Below are positions 55,212-63,372 of a stretch of 64,000 bases of DNA, one piece after another. The position numbers were made by a program, and so were the translations under genes. Numbering within the stretch: position 1 is the first letter of the stretch; the number at the start of each line of letters is the position of its first letter. The DNA is taken from contig NZ_BMFZ01000012.1 in the NCBI RefSeq assembly GCF_014639435.1, forward strand, positions 62,001-126,000, written 5' to 3'. This DNA is from Hafnia psychrotolerans (GTDB taxonomy: Bacteria > Pseudomonadota > Gammaproteobacteria > Enterobacterales > Enterobacteriaceae). The notes under the pieces are model-generated. The model saw only the letters and a list, made by a program, of their open reading frames with translations, was not told where the DNA came from and searched no databases.

Positions 55212-55247
55212 AAAAAAACCGTTGTCATTCAAGGCAGCGGTTTTTTT
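55212..55247 (+). terminator. Terminator of aaeXAB
   Basis: The stem aaaaaaaccg / cggttttttt, with additional inner pairing (cgttg/cagcg), is followed by Ts. It lies 17 bp after the aaeB stop. Confidence 0.85.
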
Positions 55248-55403
55248 TGTCTAAATGGCGATGAGCATGCTGTGCGGTAAGTGTTCAGCCCCCGATTTTA
55301 GCCGCTATACTTAAGGTATTGGATACATAACTATTCTTTCGCCATCCGCTGCCTGCAATGGTTTAGCAAAGAGGCGGAGTATGCCAATGGCGGCATTATT
55401 TCA

Positions 55404-55580
55404 TGGGTAAAAGAACGCGCGGGTTTTTTCCCGTTGTCGTGCTGGCGAAACAATCCGCCGTTACAATGGCGGTGTTGACCGCAGAACTGGCCTTGATGAG
55501 TGACGGCCGCCGCGGCACAGACCGGGTACTTTTCGCCAGTGATGGCCAACACAACAGACAACGTGTTCGGGTGGAGTGAA
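55404..55580 (+). pseudogene. Probable remnant of a barnase-type ribonuclease
   Basis: The stretch before the barstar gene is not an intact gene, but its end reads GRRGTDRVLFASDGQ and then a short tail ending VRVE-stop. This resembles the C-terminal part of barnase-family ribonucleases (GxRxxDRxLYSSDG...). The segment that should hold the catalytic His (in a DHY motif) is missing, and upstream codons appear shifted. In related species a secreted ribonuclease gene often precedes this barstar gene, so this is most likely its decayed copy. Low certainty. Confidence 0.4.
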
Positions 55581-55584
55581 TTCG

Positions 55585-55881
55585 ATGAGTAAAGTGGTCT
55601 TCGATTTTAATGACATCCCGGATTTAGCCACCTTTTATGGCGAGTTCGCACGTCAGTTTGCGCTGAGTGAAAGCTTTGGTGCCAATCTGGATGCGCTTTG
55701 GGATGAAGTCACCGGTGGAATAAAACTGCCGGTGGAAATAGATTTTGCCAATCTTTCAGCAGCGCGAAAACGGCGCTTTGGAGCGCTGATTTTGCTGTTT
55801 GAGGAAGCAGAAGAGGAACTGGACGGTGGATTGCGTTTTAACCTACTTGAAAAACCGGCCGGATATAAGCAGCAAGCTTAA
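55585..55881 (+). CDS. yhcO: Barstar-family ribonuclease inhibitor
   Basis: Protein of 98 aa with the barstar fold. VVFDFNDIPDLATFYGEFARQFALSESFGANLDALWDEVTGGIKLP contains the family core; the Asp/Glu helix (FGANLDALWDEV) normally plugs the active site of a barnase-like RNase. The ATG at 55585 is favoured, though an ATG at 55576 adds three residues. Its would-be target, a barnase-type ribonuclease, seems decayed upstream. It may now inhibit other RNases. Confidence 0.9.
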   Translation: MSKVVFDFNDIPDLATFYGEFARQFALSESFGANLDALWDEVTGGIKLPVEIDFANLSAARKRRFGALILLFEEAEEELDGGLRFNLLEKPAGYKQQA

Positions 55882-55890
55882 CCTGTCCTG

Positions 55891-55923
55891 AAAAACAAAA
55901 ACCACCGTAGTGTGCCACGGTGG
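55891..55923 (-). terminator. Terminator of darP
   Basis: The stem ccaccgt / acggtgg (8-nt loop) read leftward is followed by TTTTTGTTTTT. It lies 28 bp past the darP stop and also faces the end of yhcO. Confidence 0.8.
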
Positions 55924-55950
55924 CTGCTGTCATTCACTGGGAACCGTGGA

Positions 55951-56502
55951 TCACATATCTTTGGTTTCGGCCAGCTCGCGCAGATATTGAAAAATCTGAC
56001 GATAGGACTTCGGCGGCTTATTGGTCGCCTTCTCTTTTTGGGCATTGCGGATCAGCGCACGCAACTGCTGGCGATCGGCATCGGGATAGAGCTCCAGCAC
56101 GGAAGGGATCACGTCATCTCCTTCTTCCACCAGACGGTCACGCAGCACTTCCAATTTATGGAACAGCGAAACCTGCTGGTTGTGACGATTCTTCAGTTTG
56201 TCCAGCGCTGTGGTGATAGGTTCGACATCGCGCGAGCGTAGCATTTTACCGATCAGTTGCATCTGACGGCGGCGGCCCTCTTTTTTGATCTTCTGCGCCA
56301 GATTGATTGCGTCACGCAAATCTTCGTCCAGCGGCAGTTTATCCAGCGAGTTCTTGCCTAAGTCGACCATCTCCTGACCCAGATCTTTCAGGGTTTCGGC
56401 GTCACGTTTAATTTCACTTTTACTGACCCAAATGATCTCATCATCTTCTTCGTTCTCGTTTTCCGGAACATCATCGGACCAGTCGTCAATTTTCTTTGTC
56501 AT
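55951..56502 (-). CDS. darP: Ribosome biogenesis factor DarP (YjgA)
   Basis: Small highly charged protein of 183 aa that associates with 50S assembly intermediates. It has an acidic N-terminus ([29 protein letters not shown]) and a helical rest ([27 protein letters not shown], then [12 protein letters not shown]). Length and sequence match YjgA. It is divergent from pmbA (218-bp gap), the same layout as in E. coli yjgA-pmbA. Confidence 0.96.
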   Translation of the reverse strand: MTKKIDDWSDDVPENENEEDDEIIWVSKSEIKRDAETLKDLGQEMVDLGKNSLDKLPLDEDLRDAINLAQKIKKEGRRRQMQLIGKMLRSRDVEPITTALDKLKNRHNQQVSLFHKLEVLRDRLVEEGDDVIPSVLELYPDADRQQLRALIRNAQKEKATNKPPKSYRQIFQYLRELAETKDM

Positions 56503-56720
56503 GGGGCGCTTTCTCTTTCCCGGGAATAGCCGTTGGGATATTCCTGTCAGCTTGATTGTGCTTTATTGCATGGCGGCATTATGCATGGTTATGCGGTAAT
56601 CCTCCATGTTCTGTTGCAGATTAAGCCGTATAGGGCTGGCCTGAGTGCGAAATTCCCTCCGCTCTCTGTTAGACTCAGTGGCAACAACACCCCTTTTTTC
56701 TCATAAGTGATGGCAGGCTG

Positions 56721-58061
56721 ATGAACGTAGTCAATCAAGTTGCACAACAGCGTAAGACTCTGGAACAGGCCGTAGCTCAGGCTCTGGAATTGGCGAAAGC
56801 AGGTTCAGATGCGGCTGAAGTGGCGGTCAGTAAAACCACCGGTATTGGGATCAGCACCCGCTTTGGCGAGGTCGAAAATATTGAGTTCAATAGCGATGGT
56901 GCACTCGGTATTACAGTTTATTATCAGAACCGCAAAGGCAGTGCATCCTCAACCGATCTCAGTGCCGATGCAATCTCGCGTACCGTGCAGGCTGCGCTCG
57001 ATATCGCCCGTTTTACCTCGCCAGATCCGTTTGCCGGTGTCGCCGATCGTGAGATGCTGGCGTTTGATGCACCGGATCTTGACCTGTTCCACCCGACCGA
57101 ACTTGACGCCGATCGCGGTATCGAGTTGGCTGCGCGTGCTGAGCAGGCGGCACTGGCAGCCGATAAACGCATCACCAACAGTGAAGGTGGGAGCTTCAAT
57201 AGCCATTATGGTATCCGCGTGTTCGGCAACAGCCACGGCATGCTGCAAAGCTACTGTTCTACTCGCCACTCTATTTCTGCCTCGGTTATCGCTGAGCATG
57301 ACGGTGATATGGAACGCGATTACGCTTATACCATCGCTCGCAGTATGAATGACCTGGCCAATCCTGAGTGGGTGGGGGCGGAATGTGCCCGCCGCACGCT
57401 GTCGCGCCTTTCTCCACGTAAATTACCGACGATGCACGCGCCGGTCCTGTTTGCTGCCGAAGTGGCAACCGGTTTATTCGGTCATCTGGTCGGCGCTATC
57501 AGCGGTGGCAGCATTTACCGGAAATCTTCATTCCTGCTTGATAGCCTCGGCAAACAGATCCTTCCCGAATGGTTAACCATCGAAGAGCATCCGCATTTGT
57601 TACAGGGTTTGGCATCGACCCCATTCGACAGTGAAGGCGTGCGCACCGAGCGCCGTGACATCATCAAAGATGGCGTATTACAGAATTGGCTGATGACCAG
57701 TTACTCCGCCCGCAAACTTGGCTTGCAAACCACCGGTCACGCAGGCGGCATCCACAACTGGCGTATTGCCGGCCAGGGTGAAGATTTCGCGGGGATGCTG
57801 CGCAAGATGGACAAAGGTTTAGTGGTAACTGAATTGATGGGCCAGGGCGTCAGCGGCGTGACAGGGGATTATTCTCGCGGAGCATCCGGTTTCTGGGTGG
57901 AAAATGGTGAGATTCAGTATCCGGTCAGTGAAATCACCATCGCCGGTAATCTGAAAGATATGTGGCGCAATATGGTTAGCATTGGTAGTGATATCGAAAC
58001 CCGCAGCAACATTCAGTGTGGTTCGGTACTCCTGCCACAAATGAAAATTGCTGGCGAGTAA
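56721..58061 (+). CDS. pmbA: Metalloprotease PmbA/TldE
   Basis: Partner of TldD, 446 aa. It shares the TldD/TldE fold but lacks the HExxxH metal motif, as expected for the non-catalytic subunit. Typical segments are [25 protein letters not shown] near residue 50 and [20 protein letters not shown] near 260, with C-terminal [20 protein letters not shown]. Forms the heterodimer that processes microcin B17. Confidence 0.97.
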   Translation: MNVVNQVAQQRKTLEQAVAQALELAKAGSDAAEVAVSKTTGIGISTRFGEVENIEFNSDGALGITVYYQNRKGSASSTDLSADAISRTVQAALDIARFTSPDPFAGVADREMLAFDAPDLDLFHPTELDADRGIELAARAEQAALAADKRITNSEGGSFNSHYGIRVFGNSHGMLQSYCSTRHSISASVIAEHDGDMERDYAYTIARSMNDLANPEWVGAECARRTLSRLSPRKLPTMHAPVLFAAEVATGLFGHLVGAISGGSIYRKSSFLLDSLGKQILPEWLTIEEHPHLLQGLASTPFDSEGVRTERRDIIKDGVLQNWLMTSYSARKLGLQTTGHAGGIHNWRIAGQGEDFAGMLRKMDKGLVVTELMGQGVSGVTGDYSRGASGFWVENGEIQYPVSEITIAGNLKDMWRNMVSIGSDIETRSNIQCGSVLLPQMKIAGE

Positions 58062-58228
58062 TTCTTCTTCGTTTATCCTATGCGCAGTGGCTGCCCGGCC
58101 GCTGCGTATATTCCAGACTTATCTTTACAAAAAAGTCGTGCCAGTTTCTCCTCTATCAGCCTATTTTTAGTAAGTCTTACAAGCCATGTCGTTTGATCTA
58201 ATAAAAGTTAAAATAAGCGAGAATAATT

Positions 58229-58615
58229 ATGCGTAAACAATTGATAGCGTTAGCAGTGGTAGCAATGTTAGGCAGTAGCATGGCCGCAGTCGCGGCAGAT
58301 TTAGAAACGGATATGGGCACGATTGCCGATAACTACGGCAAAGTACTGAAAGCAGACAATGCCAACGACTTCACCGCAGGTCTTTCTAACATGAAAGCGG
58401 CGGCTCAGGATGCGAGAAAAGCCACACCGGCGAAGCTGAAAGGTCAGGATGCTAATAGCCCGCAAATGCAGGATTACCGTAAAGGTATGGATACGTTAAT
58501 CGGTCAGATCGACAAAGCGTCCGAGTTGGCTAAAGCCGGTAAGATGGATGAGGCGAAGAAAGAAGCCCAGGGCTTTAAAGCGACCCGCAATGAGAATCAC
58601 AAGAAATTTAAGTAA
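58229..58615 (+). CDS. cybC: Soluble cytochrome b562
   Basis: Periplasmic four-helix haem protein of 128 aa with a signal peptide (MRKQLIALAVVAMLGSSMAAVAA). The mature protein starts ADLETDMG, so the haem-ligand Met is mature residue 7, and the His is in TRNENHKKFK near the end, as in cytochrome b562. The rest is helical. Carried alone, with its own terminator. Physiological role is uncertain. Confidence 0.93.
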   Translation: MRKQLIALAVVAMLGSSMAAVAADLETDMGTIADNYGKVLKADNANDFTAGLSNMKAAAQDARKATPAKLKGQDANSPQMQDYRKGMDTLIGQIDKASELAKAGKMDEAKKEAQGFKATRNENHKKFK

Positions 58616-58637
58616 GCTTTTTGGCCTCTGAAGTATG

Positions 58638-58662
58638 AAGGGCTCAGCATGCTGAGCCCTTA
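58638..58662. terminator. Bidirectional terminator between cybC and rnk
   Basis: A perfect palindrome, aagggctcagcat / gctgagccctt, lies 23 bp after cybC and 11 bp past the convergent rnk stop. It lacks a long T run but is well placed to separate both. Confidence 0.7.
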
Positions 58663-58673
58663 CCAAACCTATA

Positions 58674-59084
58674 TTAACCTCGCAACTCCCCACTGGCTTC
58701 GGGCTGGAACAATAACTCAAGCACTTCAATCCGGCTCTCTTTGCCGTTAGGCATCGTCCAGGTAATGATGCTACCGACGCGCAGGCCAAGCAGTGCCGCG
58801 CCGAGCGGTGCCATCACGGATAACTGCTGGTCAGTGTCCTTCAGTGCAGCCGGGTATACCAGCGTGCGAATATGTTCTTCGCCTTCTTTGCCTTCCGTAA
58901 AGCGTACCTTGCTGTTCATCGTCACGACGTCGGCAGGCATGTCCTGCGGCGGCAGGATTTCAGCGCGATCCAGTTCTTCGTTTAGGGCCTCTGCAACCGG
59001 GTTGTTGGCATACATCGGCTTCGCCAAGAGGGTGTCTAAACGTTCTGCATCAAGCTCATTGATGGTCAGGGTCGGTTTGCTCAT
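58674..59084 (-). CDS. rnk: Nucleoside diphosphate kinase regulator Rnk
   Basis: Protein of 136 aa of the GreA/GreB C-terminal-like Rnk family, which binds RNA polymerase and influences nucleoside diphosphate kinase levels. The N-terminal short coiled coil (about 1-50) and the FKBP-like C-terminus ([18 protein letters not shown], then [13 protein letters not shown]) are clear. Single gene on the minus strand. Confidence 0.95.
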   Translation of the reverse strand: MSKPTLTINELDAERLDTLLAKPMYANNPVAEALNEELDRAEILPPQDMPADVVTMNSKVRFTEGKEGEEHIRTLVYPAALKDTDQQLSVMAPLGAALLGLRVGSIITWTMPNGKESRIEVLELLFQPEASGELRG

Positions 59085-59164
59085 ATCATTTTTCCTAATT
59101 TCCTTCTATCTCGCCATCCACATGGATGGCGTAGGGGCGGCAGGGTTGCCAGTTGTTAAAAAGC

Positions 59165-59205
59165 AACACCCCCGCGCATCAGCGCAGGGGTGTTGGTGTT
59201 TTTAT
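59165..59205. terminator. Strong hairpin with T run upstream of rnk
   Basis: Arms aacacccc.gcgc / gcgc.ggggtgtt with a 4-nt loop, followed on the plus strand by GGTGTTTTTATTTT and on the minus strand by GCTTTTT. No gene on either side obviously needs it, so it may be a relic of a lost gene or insulate rnk from the next operon. The rest of 59085-59290 holds nothing else I can support. Confidence 0.65.
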
Positions 59206-59290
59206 TTTCTATCCTTTGATACTAGGCGGAGATTGCCGAAAATGGAAGCGCCGTTCTCTTCATTCGGTGCTGCTAAAATTCCTATTACCA

Positions 59291-59512
59291 ATGAAATACT
59301 CTGAGTACCTGCCATCGTGGCCGTCATATCTCCAGATTAATCTCGGTTTTGAGGATGTGATCCACTTAGGTCATCGCATTTCCAGTTCGAACTGGAAAAA
59401 AACCGACTACACAGAAAAGGGTCTTAGGGTTAGGGTAAAGACAGATGATTTTTGGCATCGCATGGTAAGGAAAGAGGTGATCGCGAGTGAACAACGCAAC
59501 CGCATCTGTTAA
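59291..59512 (+). CDS. Possible small protein ahead of the PRD gene
   Basis: A 73-aa frame (MKYSEYLPSWPSYLQINLGF...) has protein-like composition but no ribosome site. It overlaps the PRD gene by 26 bp and contains the 20-bp palindrome. It might be a leader or decayed gene. I rate it unlikely but not excluded. Confidence 0.2.
   Translation: MKYSEYLPSWPSYLQINLGFEDVIHLGHRISSSNWKKTDYTEKGLRVRVKTDDFWHRMVRKEVIASEQRNRIC
59379..59398. promoter_or_regulatory. Perfect 20-bp palindrome upstream of the PRD operon
   Basis: tttccagttc-gaactggaaa is perfectly symmetric, about 88 bp before the first gene of the operon. Such sites are typical operators for dimeric repressors (LacI, GntR or similar). The regulator is not in the visible part. 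Confidence 0.6.
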
Positions 59513-59834
59513 TACGGCAGGGAAAATCAGTTTGGAAGACGCAGAAGCAACAACAGAGAAAGTACTAAAAGATATTCAGGCAATGTTAAATGCCGAAGAT
59601 ATTTATACCAATGCTGTCCAACAGCAGATGTTAACTTCCCATGTAAAGGCCATGGTATTACGTTCTATTACCGGAGAACCATTACCTGAAGTTGATAAAG
59701 AACTGTTTGACGAGATATCTGCAGATTCTATGCGAATGGCCGAACAGGTGGTTGACTTGTTCGAGAATTTACCGATTGAGGAGGCATATTTACTCTCGGT
59801 GCATTTCGAAGTGGCTAAAGACAATAATTCATAA
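59487..59834 (+). CDS. Small PRD-domain protein
   Basis: Cytosolic protein of 115 aa with a single PTS-regulation domain (PRD): a five-helix pattern with SHVKAMVLRSITGEPLPEVDKELFDEISADS and the end IEEAYLLSVHFEVAK, in which His is the candidate phosphorylation site (VHFEVA). Stand-alone PRD proteins such as YhfY occur in a few catabolic operons. The GTG start at 59487 follows AGAGGTGA. It is the first gene of a coupled operon through the DgaE-like gene. Confidence 0.8.
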   Translation: MNNATASVNTAGKISLEDAEATTEKVLKDIQAMLNAEDIYTNAVQQQMLTSHVKAMVLRSITGEPLPEVDKELFDEISADSMRMAEQVVDLFENLPIEEAYLLSVHFEVAKDNNS

Positions 59835-59873
59835 CGATTTATCTTTTTAATAATTTATCTGGAGAAAGAGATC

Positions 59874-60239
59874 ATGGGACAAATTACTGTTGTTATCGGC
59901 GATCGTTTAGGTAAAGGCCAGAAAGTGGCCGCAGGTGTTGAAGCCGCGGGAGGCCGAGCTGTCGTGGTGCCGGGTGTTGCCGCTGACATGAAATTAGGCG
60001 ACGTGATGAAAGCAGAAAATGCCACCTTTGGTATCTCTTTCTGTGGCAGTGGCGGCGCGGGCGCAATTACTGCGCAAACCAAATATGGATATAAAGCTAA
60101 ATACGGCATGCGCTCTGTTGATGAGGGTGTCACCGCAATTAATGAAGGCTGTAATGTATTAGGCTTCGGATTTATGGACAAAGAAGAGCTTGGGCAACGA
60201 CTGGTAGAAGCTTATATCAAGAAATTTGGTCAGCCGTAA
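59874..60239 (+). CDS. SFCGS-type glycine-rich protein (DUF2620/YhfU-like)
   Basis: Protein of 121 aa with MGQITVVIGDRLGKGQKVAA at the start and the motif ISFCGSGGAGAITAQTKYGYK (about residues 56-76), the signature of SFCGS-family glycine-rich proteins, related in style to YhfU (DUF2620). The Gly-rich loop with a Cys suggests a PTS-IIB-like phosphate or nucleotide loop, but this is a guess. A GGAG site precedes the ATG at 59874. The stop overlaps the next start (TAATG). Confidence 0.8.
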   Translation: MGQITVVIGDRLGKGQKVAAGVEAAGGRAVVVPGVAADMKLGDVMKAENATFGISFCGSGGAGAITAQTKYGYKAKYGMRSVDEGVTAINEGCNVLGFGFMDKEELGQRLVEAYIKKFGQP

Positions 60240-60535
60240 TGAAACAACAATTAACGACGACTGTTCGGGTTGAAGGGAAAGGCGAGAATAAATCTGCCGC
60301 TTTTTCTGCCGCACTGAGTCAGGTACAGCGGAACGTGCTTAAATCCACTCAAAATATTCTGCTACGCATTGAGCCGCAGGACGTCAACGTCATTACGGCA
60401 GAGGAGACAATAAAAAGAGAAAAATTCCTGTTCTTTTTTCTGTCCAGGGAAAGAAAAAGTTATTACGTAGCCTTGGATATTACCGTCAATCTGACGGTAA
60501 TTAATACCGATAAGGTTGTTTTTGTCACTAAATAA
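60239..60535 (+). CDS. DUF4312 family protein
   Basis: Protein of 98 aa beginning MKQQLTTTVRVEGKGENKSAAFSAALSQVQRNVLKS, typical of DUF4312. It is alpha/beta with no membrane segment. It is translated from an ATG overlapping the upstream stop. Always found with DUF4310 and DUF4311, so it is likely a cytosolic part of their complex. Function unknown. Confidence 0.8.
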   Translation: MKQQLTTTVRVEGKGENKSAAFSAALSQVQRNVLKSTQNILLRIEPQDVNVITAEETIKREKFLFFFLSRERKSYYVALDITVNLTVINTDKVVFVTK

Positions 60536-60651
60536 GGGGCATCCTTTTCGGAGGATAGGCTCTAAAAATATAATCTATACCCGAGATTATTCGATTTTCA
60601 CCAACACGGAAATTGCATGATGAAAGGTATATAAATGACAAGGATATACTG

Positions 60652-61428
60652 ATGTTCCTAATTATTTTATTTAAGTCGCTTATTATCGGGGGATTGGTGG
60701 GTGTGGGCGTAGGTGCAGGTGCTGCACGTATGTTTCACGCACCAAACGTGCAAGGGATGGGGGCTTTTCGTACTCTCGGGGAGTTAAATTCCTGTGAAGG
60801 CGATCCGGCTTCGCATTTCTCGTTCGGTTTAGGCTTCTTCTTCAACGCTTGGGCATCTTCTGTGGCAGCAGGCTCGTTCACACAAGACGTAGACCACCGC
60901 ATTATTCCTCACTGGGCTGCCGCCGCGATAATGGTGAAAAACCGTAACGTCGCTGAAACCCTGCATGATCCACGCAAGATGGCGATCGCTGGTGCAGTGA
61001 TCGGCATGATTGTCGTGGCTTTCCTGAACACGACCGCTTCTGCTGTACCTGAATCACTACAGGTGACAGCGGTGAAAGTACTGGTACCTGCAGCCAACAT
61101 GTTGGTTAACACCGTGATGCCAGTGATTTTTTGGCTGGCGGCGATTGATGCAGGGCGTCGCTCTGGTTTCTGGGCCACCATTTTTGGCGGATTGGCGCAG
61201 ATGATCATGGGTAATGCCGTACCGGGTTTGGTGCTGGGTATCCTGATCGGTAAGGGTGTTGAAGAGGGCGGCTGGAACCACATCACTAAAGTGATGATGG
61301 CGGCTATCATTGCGCTGTTCGTGCTCAGCGGGTTCTTCCGCGGTTTCGATGTGAAACTACTGCAATCCTTCATGTTGGACGTCCCAACCTGGCTGAATGG
61401 CATTCATAACTCTCTTAGCGGCAAGTAA
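60652..61428 (+). CDS. DUF4311 family integral membrane protein
   Basis: Membrane protein of 258 aa. The first helix holds LLIGGLVGVGVGAGAARMFHAP-like sequence, with further helices near 110-130, 150-175, 175-205 and 215-235. Characteristic segment: GMGAFRTLGELNSCEGDPASHFSFGLGFFFNAWASSVAAG. The ATG at 60652 follows AAGGA; an upstream in-frame ATG at 60613 is less likely. With DUF4310 it may form a transporter. Substrate unknown. Confidence 0.82.
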   Translation: MFLIILFKSLIIGGLVGVGVGAGAARMFHAPNVQGMGAFRTLGELNSCEGDPASHFSFGLGFFFNAWASSVAAGSFTQDVDHRIIPHWAAAAIMVKNRNVAETLHDPRKMAIAGAVIGMIVVAFLNTTASAVPESLQVTAVKVLVPAANMLVNTVMPVIFWLAAIDAGRRSGFWATIFGGLAQMIMGNAVPGLVLGILIGKGVEEGGWNHITKVMMAAIIALFVLSGFFRGFDVKLLQSFMLDVPTWLNGIHNSLSGK

Positions 61429-61455
61429 CTTCGCGAATCAATAGAACTGGAGCTC

Positions 61456-62109
61456 ATGACAATGGAAGAACAAGCCAAAAGTGGTTTCTGGTACGCCGAG
61501 TGGTCCTTCCCGATTTTCGTCGGATTACTCTCGTCCGGGGTGTTTGCAGGGACGCACATGTACTACTTGTACGGTATTGGTGCTTTTAACGAAGTCGCCT
61601 TTGTCTCAATGCTGCGCGCAGGCATGGATACCGGTGTTTACGGTGCAGTAGCGGCCTTCGGTGCCAGCTTTCTGTTCGCACGAATTATCGAAGGTTCGCT
61701 GGTGGGGATACTCGATATCGGTGGCGCGATTCAGACCGGTATCGGCCTCGGGGTTCCGGCGATGCTATTGGGTGCTGGGATCATCTTCCCGGTCGCCAAC
61801 TTCGCTGCGGCTCTGGTCACGGGGCTGATCCTCGGTCTGGCGGTAGGTTATATCATTATTCTGGCACGTAAATTTACTATCAATCAGAGTAACTCGACCT
61901 ACGGTGCTGATGTGATGATGGGCGCAGGTAATGCCTCTGGTCGATTCCTTGGGCCGTTGATTATCCTCGCTGCGATGGCCGCGTCGATCCCTATCGGTCT
62001 GGGCTCATTGCTCGGTGCGTTGGTGTTTTACATCTGGCAGAAACCGATCACCGGTGGCGCAATCCTTGGTGCGATGATCCTTGGTGCTATTTTCCCCGTC
62101 GTGCTTTAA
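61456..62109 (+). CDS. DUF4310 family integral membrane protein
   Basis: Membrane protein of 217 aa (215 if the ATG at 61462 is used) with about six helices. Typical start WYAEWSFPIFVGLLSSGVFAGTHMYYLYGIGAFNEVAFVSML. Residues 60-120 (GAVAAFGASFLFARIIEGSLVGILDIGGAIQTG) and 140-160 are highly conserved in the family. Follows DUF4311 by 27 bp. Probable second membrane subunit of the same transporter. Confidence 0.82.
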   Translation: MTMEEQAKSGFWYAEWSFPIFVGLLSSGVFAGTHMYYLYGIGAFNEVAFVSMLRAGMDTGVYGAVAAFGASFLFARIIEGSLVGILDIGGAIQTGIGLGVPAMLLGAGIIFPVANFAAALVTGLILGLAVGYIIILARKFTINQSNSTYGADVMMGAGNASGRFLGPLIILAAMAASIPIGLGSLLGALVFYIWQKPITGGAILGAMILGAIFPVVL

Positions 62110-62232
62110 CAGATAATAACCAGGTAAATCAGGTGCTGGAGAAGGTTTGCTCCGGCACCCGTTAGCAGAGTAAACGGTGCAGAAAAGAGCGGGTGACCGC
62201 GGTAACTTCACTACGTTTACGGAGAAAGGCAT

Positions 62233-63372
62233 ATGTATGATCTACTCATCCGACAGGCAAAAATCCCAGACGGCAGCCTGACTGATATTGCAATTCACAG
62301 CGGTAAAATCGCTGCTATCGGTTCGTTGGACTCCAGCGTGACCGCCAACCGCATTCTCGATTTGCACGGCAAGGTTTTCGTCAGCGCCGGATGGATCGAC
62401 TCTCATGTTCACTGTTACATCAAATCGCCGATTTATCATGACGAGCCTGACTTAGTCGGCATCGCAAGCGGCGTCACCACGGTCATTGATGCGGGAAGCA
62501 CCGGAGCCAATGATGTCGATGATTTCTATCAGCAGACTCGTCAGGCAAAAACCAACGTCTTTGTTTTCCTCAATATTGCCCGTACCGGTATTGTGACGCA
62601 AAACGAGCTGGCGGATATGGCGCAAATTGACAAGGTTGGCGTGCGTGATGCTATCGCCCGTAACCCCGGTTTTATCATCGGCATCAAAGCGCGCATGAGC
62701 AGCAGCGTTGTCGGTCAGAATGGCATCAAGCCATTGGTTGTCGCCAAGGAAATTCAGCAGGAGAATGCGGGTCTGCCGCTGATGGTCCACATCGGTAATA
62801 ACCCGCCAGATCTCGATGAGATCGCGGATCTACTGACATCAGGCGACATCATTACTCATTGCTACAACGGTAAACCGAACCGCATTTTATCGCCAGAAGG
62901 CGTGCTACGCGGCTCCATAAAACGCGCACTCAGTCGTGGTGTGTTACTCGACGTTGGCCATGGCAGTGCCAGCTTCAGCTTTGAAGTGGCAGAACTCGCC
63001 ATCCAGCAAGGCATTACGCCGCACACCATCAGCTCTGATATCTATTGCCGTAACCGCATCAACGGGCCAGTTCATAGCCTGGCTGCGGTGATGTCCAAAT
63101 TCTTTACTGTCGGTATGTCACTGGAACAGGTGATTGATTGCGTCACCTGCAATGCTGCCGATGCGCTCCACCTGCGGTCCAAAGGGCGCCTGGAGGTTGG
63201 CGCTGACGCCGACCTGACGCTGTTTGAACTTCAACATGCGCCGAAGGTGTTCCTTGACTCTGAAGGCTTTTCAGTGACCGGTGAGCATCATCTCGTGCCA
63301 TTGGCCGCTGTGGTGGCGGGCGTAACCCTATTCACTGATGAAGGGAGATCAAATGATGTCTTCAAATGCTAA
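62233..63372 (+). CDS. Amidohydrolase/deacetylase-type metal-dependent hydrolase
   Basis: TIM-barrel metallohydrolase of 379 aa. The metal-binding HxH is H58/H60 in DSHVHCY, a candidate carboxylated Lys is K152 in IIGIKARMS, further ligands are H186 (MVHIGNN) and H209 (ITHCYNG), and the catalytic Asp is D269 (HTISSDIYC). The family includes dihydroorotase-like and N-acyl amino acid deacetylase-like enzymes (EF_0837 group). It overlaps the next gene by 20 bp. Probably releases an amine or acyl group from the substrate of this operon. Confidence 0.85.
   Translation: MYDLLIRQAKIPDGSLTDIAIHSGKIAAIGSLDSSVTANRILDLHGKVFVSAGWIDSHVHCYIKSPIYHDEPDLVGIASGVTTVIDAGSTGANDVDDFYQQTRQAKTNVFVFLNIARTGIVTQNELADMAQIDKVGVRDAIARNPGFIIGIKARMSSSVVGQNGIKPLVVAKEIQQENAGLPLMVHIGNNPPDLDEIADLLTSGDIITHCYNGKPNRILSPEGVLRGSIKRALSRGVLLDVGHGSASFSFEVAELAIQQGITPHTISSDIYCRNRINGPVHSLAAVMSKFFTVGMSLEQVIDCVTCNAADALHLRSKGRLEVGADADLTLFELQHAPKVFLDSEGFSVTGEHHLVPLAAVVAGVTLFTDEGRSNDVFKC

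Noticed and set aside
59153-59512. 119-aa frame upstream of the PRD gene
   Set aside because: It starts inside a terminator hairpin; only the part from 59291 is retained as a very weak possibility.
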